64,000 nucleotides of DNA from Thalassospira profundimaris (GTDB taxonomy: Bacteria; Pseudomonadota; Alphaproteobacteria; Rhodospirillales; Thalassospiraceae), in NCBI RefSeq assembly GCF_003326755.1, contig NZ_JPWH01000001.1, positions 180,227-244,226 on the forward strand, given 5' to 3'. The translations under genes were made by a program, and so were the position numbers. The notes beneath the pieces were generated by a model. It was given only the letters and a program-made list of their open reading frames with translations, was not told the DNA's origin and ran no database searches. Shown piece by piece: positions 1 to 8,168 of this stretch (positions within the stretch are counted from its first letter, which is position 1; every line of letters begins with the position of its first letter).

Positions 1-821
1 AACGTCATCTGGATCAGGAAGGCAACAAGGACATCACCAACCGGGTGATCGAACTTGTTTCGCCACTGGGTAAAGGTCAACGTGCCCTGATCGTCGCGCC
101 GCCGCGCACCGGTAAAACCGTGATGCTGCAAAATATCGCGCATGCGATCGAGGAAAATCATCCGGAAGCCTATCTGATCGTTCTTCTGATCGACGAACGC
201 CCGGAAGAAGTGACCGATATGGACCGTTCGGTGAAGGGCGAGGTGATTAGCTCGACCTTTGACGAACCGGCACAGCGCCACGTCCAGGTCACCGAAATGG
301 TGCTGGAAAAGGCCAAACGTTTGGTCGAACACAAGCATGATGTTGTCATCCTGCTCGATTCGATCACCCGTCTGGCGCGGGCATACAACACCGTGGTTCC
401 AAGCTCGGGCAAGGTTTTGACCGGTGGTGTCGATGCAAATGCCCTGCAGCGCCCCAAACGGTTCTTTGGTGCGGCGCGTAACATCGAAGAAGGCGGGTCG
501 CTGACCATCATTGCAACCGCGCTGATTGATACCGGTTCACGTATGGATGAAGTCATCTTTGAAGAATTCAAAGGTACGGGGAACTCCGAACTTATCCTGG
601 ATCGTAAACTGGCTGATAAACGTATCTTCCCGGCAATCGATATTCTTAAATCGGGGACCCGTAAGGAAGAACTGCTGGTGGGCAAAAACGAGCTGTCGAA
701 AATGTGGGTGCTGCGCCGTATCCTCAACCCGATGGGCCCGCAGGATGCGATGGAATTCCTGCTGGGCAAGCTCAAGACCACCAAAAACAACGACGATTTC
801 TTCGATTCCATGAATGGCTGA
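1..821 (+). CDS. rho: Transcription termination factor Rho (C-terminal part, 5' end outside window)
   Basis: Rho is the hexameric RNA-dependent ATPase that ends transcription at Rho-dependent sites. The frame is open from base 3 ([14 protein letters not shown]...), so the gene starts before the window and only the ATPase domain is seen. The Walker A motif PPRTGKT is near base 100, the Walker B-like segment [14 protein letters not shown] near 350, and the Q-/R-loop region [20 protein letters not shown] near 420-480. The end ([15 protein letters not shown]) is typical of the family. The GTG at 45 is internal and not the start. A strong intrinsic terminator follows about 35 bases after the stop. 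Identity is near certain. Confidence 0.97.
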   Translation, partial: RHLDQEGNKDITNRVIELVSPLGKGQRALIVAPPRTGKTVMLQNIAHAIEENHPEAYLIVLLIDERPEEVTDMDRSVKGEVISSTFDEPAQRHVQVTEMVLEKAKRLVEHKHDVVILLDSITRLARAYNTVVPSSGKVLTGGVDANALQRPKRFFGAARNIEEGGSLTIIATALIDTGSRMDEVIFEEFKGTGNSELILDRKLADKRIFPAIDILKSGTRKEELLVGKNELSKMWVLRRILNPMGPQDAMEFLLGKLKTTKNNDDFFDSMNG

Positions 822-856
822 TCGCCGTTTCATCCGGTAATCGACCTGTCATTGAA

Positions 857-886
857 AACCCCCGGCTTTGTCGGGGGTTTTTTCTT
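857..886 (+). terminator. Intrinsic terminator after rho
   Basis: A stem of AACCCCCG pairing with CGGGGGTT around a 7-base loop is followed by a run of six T. It lies 36 bases after the rho stop and before the GNAT gene. Confidence 0.85.
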
Positions 887-993
887 GGCCGGGGAAAAGA
901 CAAATCGCTTTAAATCAGTGTGATCTACTTCGCTTGAAGGGGAACGGGGACCTGCCTACATAGCGTAAAGTATCAATAACATATTGTTTTAAA

Positions 994-1572
994 ATGAAAA
1001 TTACGCTTCCTTCAAAGCCGGTTCAAACAAGTCGTCTTCTGCTCCGTCCTTTTATGGCGTGCGATTTTGAGCAATATGCTGCCTATCATGCTCTGCCATC
1101 GGTTTATCGTTATCTTTATGCCTCGCCACCGGTTGGCAAGGCGTTGCACGAACAGTTCTCTGCAATTCTGAACGCATCATTTGAAACTGAAAATGATGTG
1201 TTCCGGCTGGCCGTAATTCGGCAGGATGATGATGCTTTGATCGGCGAGGTTTTGCTGAAGATTGCCAGTCTTGGCGCCCTTCAGGCCGAAATCGGCTATA
1301 TTTTCAATCCCGATTATGAAGGCTATGGTTATGCGACCGAGGCGGTTTCGGCGATGATCGATCTGGGTTTTGATCATTTTGGCTTTCACCGCATTTTTGC
1401 CCGTCTGGACCCGCAAAATGTCGGATCGGTCGGGATTGTTGAACGGCTGGGGTTGCGCTGCGAAGCGCATCTGATCGAAAACGACCGCTTTAATGGCGTC
1501 TGGGGGGATGAGTATATTTATGCGATTCGCGCAGTCGAATGGCAGGCGCGCCGTCTTGTTCATGCGCGATAG
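994..1572 (+). CDS. GNAT family N-acetyltransferase (RimJ/RimL type)
   Basis: This 192-residue protein looks like a GNAT acetyltransferase of the kind that modifies ribosomal-protein N termini or small substrates with acetyl-CoA. It opens with the characteristic TSRLLLRPF strand (residues 11-19), has the EIGYIFNPDYEGYGYATEA segment (about residues 100-118) that carries the acetyl-CoA pyrophosphate loop, and the later HRIFARLDPQNVGSVGIVERLG region. The substrate cannot be told from sequence. It is a lone gene after the rho terminator. No strong Shine-Dalgarno sequence precedes the ATG. Confidence 0.85.
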   Translation: MKITLPSKPVQTSRLLLRPFMACDFEQYAAYHALPSVYRYLYASPPVGKALHEQFSAILNASFETENDVFRLAVIRQDDDALIGEVLLKIASLGALQAEIGYIFNPDYEGYGYATEAVSAMIDLGFDHFGFHRIFARLDPQNVGSVGIVERLGLRCEAHLIENDRFNGVWGDEYIYAIRAVEWQARRLVHAR

Positions 1573-1641
1573 GCCAGGTGCAGGGACACGCGCCATCCCC
1601 TAAAGCGATGTGTCTTTTCGATTTTGATGCGTGACGCAAAA

Positions 1642-1657
1642 TGTTTCACGGGAAACA
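1642..1657. promoter_or_regulatory. parS-like site with one mismatch
   Basis: TGTTTCACGGGAAACA differs from the ParB site TGTTTCACGTGAAACA at one central base. It lies just after the GNAT gene, about 8 kb from the nearest perfect site. The mismatch breaks the central CACGTG, so binding may be weak. Confidence 0.5.
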
Positions 1658-1681
1658 TTCCGGCCACTTGCAAACGATGTT

Positions 1682-1987
1682 TTAGCCCAGGCGAAGGGTG
1701 ATGTCGGCCTGATGGCCCGAGATGGCCTGATATTCTATCTCTGCCAGGCCCGGTTCTACCTCCAGCTTGCCATTTTCCAGCGAAATTCCGATATGCCAGC
1801 TGCCATAATGCAGGGTGATGGCGAGACGATCGGACGTGTCGATGCGACAGGTTTGCCGTGTACCAGGGGCGAGATGGCGGGGAGGTGGGGTTTGCCAGCC
1901 CTCTTGCGGGGCCAGGCTGGTGAGATGCAGGGGCGTTGTCGCATGCCTGTTTTCCAGCGTCAGCATTAAGGTCATGGGGGATGACAT
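1682..1987 (-). CDS. Hypothetical protein, about 101 aa
   Basis: I do not recognise this protein. The 101-residue reading has alternating hydrophobic and polar residues that suggest beta strands (SWHIGISLENGKLEVEPG, HQADITLRLG). It has no signal peptide, no cysteine pair and no evident catalytic motif. The start is supported by GGAG seven bases upstream of the ATG on the minus strand. An ORF on the opposite strand (1631-1969) has no such support. It may be a small standalone gene between the GNAT and alarmone-hydrolase genes, and it could also be spurious. Confidence 0.5.
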   Translation of the reverse strand: MSSPMTLMLTLENRHATTPLHLTSLAPQEGWQTPPPRHLAPGTRQTCRIDTSDRLAITLHYGSWHIGISLENGKLEVEPGLAEIEYQAISGHQADITLRLG

Positions 1988-2114
1988 GGAGGTTCTCCGG
2001 GTTTTTGTATTTGCTTATCCGGCCTTTATGTGGGGCGTGCGAAATTCAATGTCGAGAGACGATCAGTGCTTGCAGCGATTTTAAAGTCGTGGGAGGCTGA
2101 GGCCAGTATTCACG

Positions 2115-2684
2115 ATGTCCGACAGGAAGATGCAGCTTCTTTTAAAATCCGTTGATTTCGCCGCCCGTGCCCATCGCGATCAGCGCCGCAAAGGTCCGGC
2201 CCAGGAACCCTATATCAACCATCCGGTCGAGGTCGCCCGCCTGATTGTGGAATGCCAGCCTGATACGTCGGAAGATGTGCTCTGTGCCGCCATTTTGCAT
2301 GATGTGATCGAGGATTGCGGGGCGACCCACGCGGAAATCGCGGCCTGTTTTAACGAAAATATCGCCAATATCGTTCTGGAAGTTAGCGATGACAAGGCAC
2401 TGCCGCGCGACGAGCGCAAGGCCAAACAGATCGAAATGGCACCGCATTTAAGCGAGAGCGCAAAACTGGTACGCCTGGCTGATAAAATTGCCAATGTTGG
2501 TGCCATGCTGACTGATACGCCGATTGGCTGGGATCGGGCACAGATTTTAGGGTATGTTGACTGGGCCGAAGCGGTTGTTGCCCCGTGCCGGACGGTTTGT
2601 GACGGCCTGAGCGACCGCTTTGATGCCATCTCGCGCGATGTCAGGGCGTGGCATGACAGCAAAATGCAGCCAGCAGAAGGCTGA
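2115..2684 (+). CDS. MESH1/SpoT-type HD hydrolase (small alarmone hydrolase)
   Basis: The protein is a compact HD-domain phosphohydrolase of the RelA/SpoT hydrolase class, most like the stand-alone MESH1/HDDC3 type. Such enzymes remove pyrophosphate from (p)ppGpp, and some act on NADPH. Key segments are AARAHRDQRRKG (residues 16-27), PYINHPVEVA (32-41), the metal-binding ILHDVIED (60-67) and KLVRLADKIANV. There is no synthetase, TGS or ACT domain, and 189 residues is the normal size for the single-domain form. It sits alone between an unknown gene and ogt. The exact substrate is inferred from family only. Confidence 0.85.
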   Translation: MSDRKMQLLLKSVDFAARAHRDQRRKGPAQEPYINHPVEVARLIVECQPDTSEDVLCAAILHDVIEDCGATHAEIAACFNENIANIVLEVSDDKALPRDERKAKQIEMAPHLSESAKLVRLADKIANVGAMLTDTPIGWDRAQILGYVDWAEAVVAPCRTVCDGLSDRFDAISRDVRAWHDSKMQPAEG

Positions 2685-2836
2685 TTTTATCTGCTATCGC
2701 GGCGATCATGTGCATCCGCAAGATATAATGGATTTTTACTTAGATATTCTCGTTTGATCCAAGAACGGGAATTATCGGCAAAATAGATACACTAAAAGGC
2801 TCATTAGCATCCGGTTTGGCGCTTTTCCCGGCTGTT

Positions 2837-3334
2837 TTATAGATTGAAGGTATCCTGCCTTTGGTCTTGGCCGGGGTTGTAAAGATCAACGCCTTCGAGC
2901 CTTAACAGCATTTCCTTGGTTTCCAGCCCGCCATCGCCGGAATAGCCACCGGGCTTGCCGCCGGTTGCTAGAACCCGATGGCAGGGGATCAGGATGGGAA
3001 TCGGGTTTTTGCCACATGCCATGCCCACGGCACGAAACCCCTTGGGGGACCCGGCAGCGCGGGCCAGTTCCTGATAGGTGGCTGTTTGTCCCAGCGGAAT
3101 GTCACGGATTGCGGCCCATACGGCAGCCTGAAAGGTGGTACCACCTGGCGCGAGGGGCAGGTCAAAGCGGTGCAGTTTTTTGGCGAAATAGGCGTTGATC
3201 TGTGCCTTGGCCTCGTTCAGTACCGGGCTGGTTTCCATTTCTTCGACAAAACCCCAGTCCAGCGAGACAATCTGGTCGTCAAATTCAAAAATGGTCAGCG
3301 CACCAACCGGGCTGTTGATTGAAATCTGGGGCAT
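2837..3334 (-). CDS. ogt: Methylated-DNA-protein cysteine methyltransferase
   Basis: This suicide repair enzyme moves the alkyl group from O6-alkylguanine in DNA onto its own cysteine. The active-site signature is PIPILIPCHRVLATGG, and the helix-turn-helix region (QTATYQELARAAGSPKGFRAVG) precedes it. I chose the ATG at 3334 (MPQISINSPVG, 165 residues) over the longer reading from 3409, because homology begins there and GGAA lies eight bases upstream. The N-terminal part is short and poorly conserved, as in Ogt proteins rather than Ada fusions. The adjacent dehydrogenase-like gene on the same strand ends further upstream. Confidence 0.92.
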   Translation of the reverse strand: MPQISINSPVGALTIFEFDDQIVSLDWGFVEEMETSPVLNEAKAQINAYFAKKLHRFDLPLAPGGTTFQAAVWAAIRDIPLGQTATYQELARAAGSPKGFRAVGMACGKNPIPILIPCHRVLATGGKPGGYSGDGGLETKEMLLRLEGVDLYNPGQDQRQDTFNL

Positions 3335-3424
3335 GGTGCTTTTCCAATGTGGCAAAGGGGACAAAGGTATTGTTGTCCCGTTATGCGGCGTTTTTCCCCG
3401 GGACTGCAAGTGTTTTGCGATGGC

Positions 3425-4096
3425 TTACGGCAGCTTGACGCCTCCTGGATGGAGCGTATCGCGATCAGTCTTGTCCAATATGGTTTTCAGTTCTGGCAGG
3501 GTCATTGGCACGCAATAGGCCGGTGTGCCGCGTTCAAATCGCCAGCTTTCCTCAAGACTGCCGGTATCAAGCGCATCAAAGCCAAATTCTTCTGTCAGTT
3601 GAAGGGCGGTGTTGCGGGCAAGGGGATCATTTGCCGCAATCGGAAGGGCCCGGCGGCCTGGTGTGTGGGCCGGTTTGCCATCCCTTTCAAAGTCGGACAT
3701 TTTAATGGCGTTAAACGCCTTGGCGATACGCACAATGTTGCCTGCTGAGCTGAGATGGGCGGCAAGAAGGCCTGTGGTGGTTGCCTGTTTTTGGTCAAGT
3801 GCTTCAATTCTGCCATCGCGTTCCGGAGCGTAATTGCCGGTATCAATCACAATTTTGTCCGCCAGAGCGCGTGCCGGGAGAGACGGATAGGCATGATAGG
3901 GAATGGCAATGACCACGACATCGCCAAATTCAATGGCATCTTCGCGCGTGCCAGGGGCGCAACCAAGGTCCGCTGCCAGGGTTGAGAGTGTATTAATAGA
4001 GCGCGAATTGCTGATCATGACCTGATGGCCTGATTTTATCGCGTGCTTTGCCACGGCACGGCCAACATCGCCTGCACCAATGATCCCGATTTTCAT
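3425..4096 (-). CDS. NADPH-dependent F420 reductase-like NAD(P)-binding protein
   Basis: The 223-residue protein begins with a Rossmann motif (MKIGIIGAGDVGRAVAKHA) and resembles the F420-dependent NADP reductase-like group, in which many bacterial members do not use F420. The segment VVVIAIPYHAYPSLP and the conserved RIAKAFNAI fit this family. The real substrate is unknown. A LysR gene is divergent 118 bases away, which suggests that the regulator controls this gene. It is followed on the same strand by ogt with a 90-base gap. Confidence 0.8.
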   Translation of the reverse strand: MKIGIIGAGDVGRAVAKHAIKSGHQVMISNSRSINTLSTLAADLGCAPGTREDAIEFGDVVVIAIPYHAYPSLPARALADKIVIDTGNYAPERDGRIEALDQKQATTTGLLAAHLSSAGNIVRIAKAFNAIKMSDFERDGKPAHTPGRRALPIAANDPLARNTALQLTEEFGFDALDTGSLEESWRFERGTPAYCVPMTLPELKTILDKTDRDTLHPGGVKLP

Positions 4097-4214
4097 TTTT
4101 GCTCCTTCAAACGGGTTTGTTCTGTGGCAGGATTTTAATTCAACCTAAATTGGCGAAAAATGGTTGGCTTGAAGGTATACTCAACACTATTGGTAGGGAA
4201 TAGGCGGGGAAAAG

Positions 4215-5159
4215 ATGGATCGTTTAACCAGCATGGCGGTTTTTGTCCGCGTTGTTGAGCTTGGATCTTTTGCCGCTGCGGCAAAGGATTTGGGCCTTTC
4301 GCCGCAAATGGTGGCCAAGCATGTTGTTCATCTTGAAAATCGGGTCGGGGCAACATTGCTGCATCGTACAACGCGGCGTCAAAGCCTGACGGATCTGGGC
4401 CGTGCTTATTTTGATCAATGCAAACGGGTTATTGCCGAAGCCGACATGGCCGATGCCCTGGCCGATGAGGTTCGTACCCAGCCAAGTGGTCGTTTGCGTG
4501 TGGCGGCACCCGTGACGTTTGGGACAAGCCAATTAGCCCCGTTTATCACGGCTTATTTGCACGATTTTCCCAATATACAGATTGATTTGATCTTAAATGA
4601 TCGAATTGTTGATCCGCTTGAGGAGGGAGTGGATGTGGTGATCAGGATCGGGGCGCTTGAAGATAGCCGTTTGATTGGCAAGCCATTAGCACCCTATCGG
4701 CTTATCGCCTGTGCTGCGCCGGATTATCTGGCACGGCACGGAACACCAAAAGTTCCGCAGGATCTGATTGCGCATAATTGTTTGGGATTTGCCTATTGGT
4801 CGCCATCTCTGTGTTGCCAGTGGACATTTTCCAATCGCGACCGTCTTGAAACGGTGAATGTCACCGGCACGTTTCGCAGCAATAACTGGGCGGCATTATT
4901 GTCGGCCGCGATTGGCGGGGCAGGGATAACACTGGGCCCTGAAATTGCTTTGCACGAAGCCCTGGCATCTGGCCGTTTAGTGCAGGTATTACCTGATTAT
5001 CAGGGGCCGGAACGCCCCTTATATGTGCTTTATCCTGCCAATCGGCGGCCAACAGCCAAAATGCGCCACTTCATCGCGGCAATGAAAGACGCATTTGGCC
5101 CCAATCCCGCGCGGGATGCCCTGCCTGATGTGCAGGTGCCTGATGATGCGCTGGCGTGA
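4215..5159 (+). CDS. LysR-family transcriptional regulator
   Basis: The N-terminal winged helix (residues 1-60, MDRLTSMAVFVRVVELGSFA, with the recognition region SPQMVAKHVVHLENRVGATL) is a clear LysR HTH, and the remaining 250 residues fit the periplasmic-binding-like effector domain. The closest subgroup is the AaeR/DmlR-type LysR with the MDRL opening. It is divergent from the reductase-like gene at 3425-4096, the usual LysR target arrangement. The stop at 5157-5159 directly abuts the stop of the convergent thioredoxin-domain gene. The effector is unknown. Confidence 0.93.
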   Translation: MDRLTSMAVFVRVVELGSFAAAAKDLGLSPQMVAKHVVHLENRVGATLLHRTTRRQSLTDLGRAYFDQCKRVIAEADMADALADEVRTQPSGRLRVAAPVTFGTSQLAPFITAYLHDFPNIQIDLILNDRIVDPLEEGVDVVIRIGALEDSRLIGKPLAPYRLIACAAPDYLARHGTPKVPQDLIAHNCLGFAYWSPSLCCQWTFSNRDRLETVNVTGTFRSNNWAALLSAAIGGAGITLGPEIALHEALASGRLVQVLPDYQGPERPLYVLYPANRRPTAKMRHFIAAMKDAFGPNPARDALPDVQVPDDALA

Positions 5160-7220
5160 TCAGGCTGGTTTTTCATCAAGGCGGGAAAGCAATTTGACCA
5201 ACTCCTCGGGTGATGTGACGGGGGCGGAGCAAACCGGCCCCTGACAGACATACGCCGTGGCCTTGCCATCGATACGGGTTTTACCAAAGGCAGGATGGCT
5301 TTCGGGCAGGGTGTTGTCGCCTGGCAGGATTGTCATTGCCCGGTTGGGCAGATAGGCGGCAAATACCGCCCTGCGCATGTCATATAAATCGGGACTGCCC
5401 ATAGGCGCCAATATCACGATCTGGAGCGGATTTTGCAGCATTTCCGCCCCCAGCAGCAGGCTTGGCATGGCCGGAAACTGGTCGCGCAGGCGCCCGGCAA
5501 AGCAGGCAATGGTGGTTTCGGCACGGGTTTGATAGTGCGTGTTGCCCGTCAGGCTGTATAGCTTGGCCAGGTTTTGCACCATGATGCCATTGCCTGATGC
5601 TACCGCCCCATCGGTAATGGGCTTGCTGCGCACGACAAGATCGCTGCTATTGATTGCGGATTGGAAATATCCGCCCAGGCGCGGGTCTGAGAACTGCATT
5701 TCAACTTGTTCGGCCCAGTTTTCAGCATCGCGCAGATAGGACATTGAACCCGAAATTTCAAACAGGCGCAGGGCCGCGCGGATCATATGCGCATAATCTT
5801 CCAGCATACCGGCATGCTGGGAGCGCCCGGCACGATAGCTGTGCAGCAATTTGTCGTCCTGGCCCAGATTGCGCTTGATGAAATTATAGGCCAGGCGGGC
5901 ATAATCCAGCCATTCCGGATGACGAAACACCATTGCCGCATCGCACAGGGCGGCGATGGTCATGGCGTTCCAGTCGGTCAGGACTTTGTCATCCCAGCCC
6001 GGGCGGACCCGTTTATCCCGTTTTGCCAGCAAAATTTGGCGCATATCGGCCAGGGAGGCCTCGGTTTCATCATCGGCAAGGGACAAACCGGACTGTGTGC
6101 GGTTCGGGATATTGTGGCCTTCCCAGTTGCCGGCCGCCGATATGTCGTAATAGCGGGCAAACAGGGGGGCATCACTGGTCAGGGTTTTTTCGATCTCTGA
6201 CTGGTCCCAAACGTAAAAACGGCCTTCTTCGCCCTCGCTATCAGCATCCAGGCTGGCGGCAAAGGCCCCGCCCGCAACCCGCATTTCGCGCAAAATCCAG
6301 TTAATTGTTTCCTCGACCCGTTGGCGATAAAGCGGGTTTTTGGTGACACGCCAGGCATCGGTCAAAAGGTCGATCAGCTGGGCGTTGTCATACAGCATCT
6401 TTTCAAAATGCGGGACAAGCCATTGGTCATCCACGCTGTAGCGGGCAAAACCGCCGCCCAGATGGTCGTAAATACCGCCTTGCGACATGCGATCGAGGGT
6501 CAGCTTCACAGCGTTTTCCAGGGCCGCGTTATGGGTGCGCATGGCACAACGCCATAAAAAGGAGAGCAGGGCAGGCTGGGGAAATTTCGGTGCGCCCTGG
6601 GTACCGCCATTTTGCAAATCCATCATTTGCAGGCAGCTTTTGCCAAATTCATCGATGGTTTCAGGCAGGGGTATATCGCCGCTTTTGGTATTGTTCAGGC
6701 GCAACAGCGCAGTGTTGATCTGCTTGACGTTATGGGCGACGTTATCGGGCTCGTTGTTATAGATTTTGGCAATGGACTGCAAAACATCGCCAAAGCCGGG
6801 CCGACCATATTTGGCCTGTTTGGGGAAATAGGTCCCTCCCCAGAAGGGTTCGCCTTTGGGGGTTAAAAACATGGTAAGCGGCCAGCCCCCCTGTTGTCCC
6901 AGCAGGGCCAGGGCATTTTGATACAGGGCATCCAGATCGGGGCGTTCTTCGCGGTCCAGTTTGATATTGATGAACAACTCGTTCATCAGACCGGCAATGT
7001 CGTCATCCTCGAAACTTTCATGCGCCATGACATGGCACCAGTGACAGGCGGCATAGCCGACCGAGAGTAAAATCGGCTTGTTGGCCTGTTGGGCGGCGGC
7101 AAGAACATCCGGGGACCAGGGCTGCCAGTGGACCGGATTTGTCTGGTGTTGCAAAAGATAGGGGCTGGTTTCCTGCCCCAGATTGTTGCGTCCAAGATCC
7201 ATAAGAGCGTGCTGTCCCAA
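5160..7220 (-). CDS. Thioredoxin domain-containing protein of the YyaL/DUF255 family
   Basis: This is a 686-residue member of the SSP411/YyaL family. The N-terminal thioredoxin-like domain (about 1-165) has the characteristic ACHWCHVMAHESF, followed by an alpha/alpha toroid of the six-hairpin glycosidase type (for example GGIYDHLGGGFARYSVD and WLVPHFEKMLYDNAQL). No signal peptide is seen, so it is probably cytosolic. The biochemical role of the family is not established. It runs convergently to the LysR gene with no gap between the stops, so the two transcripts must overlap or terminate inside each other's 3' region. Confidence 0.92.
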   Translation of the reverse strand: MGQHALMDLGRNNLGQETSPYLLQHQTNPVHWQPWSPDVLAAAQQANKPILLSVGYAACHWCHVMAHESFEDDDIAGLMNELFINIKLDREERPDLDALYQNALALLGQQGGWPLTMFLTPKGEPFWGGTYFPKQAKYGRPGFGDVLQSIAKIYNNEPDNVAHNVKQINTALLRLNNTKSGDIPLPETIDEFGKSCLQMMDLQNGGTQGAPKFPQPALLSFLWRCAMRTHNAALENAVKLTLDRMSQGGIYDHLGGGFARYSVDDQWLVPHFEKMLYDNAQLIDLLTDAWRVTKNPLYRQRVEETINWILREMRVAGGAFAASLDADSEGEEGRFYVWDQSEIEKTLTSDAPLFARYYDISAAGNWEGHNIPNRTQSGLSLADDETEASLADMRQILLAKRDKRVRPGWDDKVLTDWNAMTIAALCDAAMVFRHPEWLDYARLAYNFIKRNLGQDDKLLHSYRAGRSQHAGMLEDYAHMIRAALRLFEISGSMSYLRDAENWAEQVEMQFSDPRLGGYFQSAINSSDLVVRSKPITDGAVASGNGIMVQNLAKLYSLTGNTHYQTRAETTIACFAGRLRDQFPAMPSLLLGAEMLQNPLQIVILAPMGSPDLYDMRRAVFAAYLPNRAMTILPGDNTLPESHPAFGKTRIDGKATAYVCQGPVCSAPVTSPEELVKLLSRLDEKPA

Positions 7221-7493
7221 GCTGTTTTGATTGCGTTTCGCGTTCCTGTCGTCTGCGGCATTAATCGAGCCGTGCGGGGACGAAAGGGGTAAATTCGCAA
7301 ATTCTTATCTTCACAAAATAGGGTGAAAACTATTGAAAAGAAAGGGAAATGCTTTGTCTGATTGCCATGAAGTGCAAATGGGATGAAAATGACAGCCGTG
7401 ACAAAGCCGTTAATGCGTGGAAAATGGTGCGGCTTTCAGACTTTAGTCATGGTCTATGCCATACCATAAAATAATCAGCGAGGAGGTCTGGCG

Positions 7494-7742
7494 ATGAAAA
7501 TTTCAGTCGATATCGATTGCACACCCGAAGAGTTGCGCACATTTTTCGGTTTACCGGATGTGCAGCCCATGCAGCAGGCTTTGATGAAGGATATTGAAGA
7601 TCGCATGAAGGCCAATTTGCAGGCGATGGACCCGGAAACAATGTTGAAAACCTGGTTGCCGCAGGGCATGCAGAACTGGGAACAGATGCAAAAGGCATTC
7701 TGGAACCAGTTCAATAATGGCGGCACGATGAAAAAGGATTGA
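7494..7742 (+). CDS. DUF6489 family protein
   Basis: The 82-residue protein (MKISVDIDCTPEELRTFFGL...) matches a small family seen in alphaproteobacteria that is linked to polyhydroxyalkanoate-associated or similar genes by name only, and its function is unknown. It is soluble, with an N-terminal acidic segment and a helical middle with MQQALMKDIEDRM. GAGGAGG lies just upstream of the ATG at a good distance. The next gene begins about 12 bases after its stop, so they form a likely operon. Confidence 0.8.
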   Translation: MKISVDIDCTPEELRTFFGLPDVQPMQQALMKDIEDRMKANLQAMDPETMLKTWLPQGMQNWEQMQKAFWNQFNNGGTMKKD

Positions 7743-7754
7743 TTGCGGGTGACG

Positions 7755-8078
7755 ATGTCAGAGCATTTTTACCAGTCGCATGTATTTGTGTGTCAAAACG
7801 AGCGTCCAGACGGGCACCCGCGGGGCTGTTGTCAGGCTAAAGGTGCCACGCGCTTGCGCAATTATATGAAGGTGCGGGTCAAGGAACTGGGTCTTCCTGC
7901 AACGCGGATCAATACAGCAGGGTGCCTTGATCGCTGCGAATTGGGGCCGGTGATGGTGATTTACCCGCAGGGAACCTGGTATCGTTATGAGAGCCAGGAT
8001 GATATTGAAGAAATTCTTCAGACTCATTTGATAGAAGGCAAAATTGTCGAAAGGTTGCAATTGCAGCCGGATCAATAA
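7755..8078 (+). CDS. (2Fe-2S) ferredoxin, thioredoxin-like
   Basis: This is a thioredoxin-like [2Fe-2S] ferredoxin of about 107 residues. The cluster ligands are the cysteines in VFVCQNERPDGHPRGCC near the N terminus and in NTAGCLDRCELGPVMVIYP (C and C four apart) in the second half. The pattern and the ending HLIEGKIVERL are typical. I prefer the ATG at 7755 over the TTG at 7743. It follows the DUF6489 gene closely and is cut off from mnmE by a terminator. The electron partner is unknown. Confidence 0.9.
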   Translation: MSEHFYQSHVFVCQNERPDGHPRGCCQAKGATRLRNYMKVRVKELGLPATRINTAGCLDRCELGPVMVIYPQGTWYRYESQDDIEEILQTHLIEGKIVERLQLQPDQ

Positions 8079-8116
8079 AACGGCTGTTATAGCAGCCCGA
8101 TCAGTAAAACAGCCCC

Positions 8117-8140
8117 GGCCGCCCATTGGCGGCCCTTTTT
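8117..8140 (+). terminator. Intrinsic terminator between ferredoxin gene and mnmE
   Basis: GGCCGCC pairs with GGCGGCC around the loop CATT, followed by CTTTTT. It separates the ferredoxin transcript from mnmE. Confidence 0.85.
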
Positions 8141-8168
8141 ACACTGCCAGAAGAACGGATTTAAGGTT

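Noticed and set aside
1631-1969. Plus-strand 112-aa frame starting in the parS-like site (NVSRET)
   Set aside because: No Shine-Dalgarno support and opposed by a better-supported minus-strand frame; the motif is produced by the palindrome.
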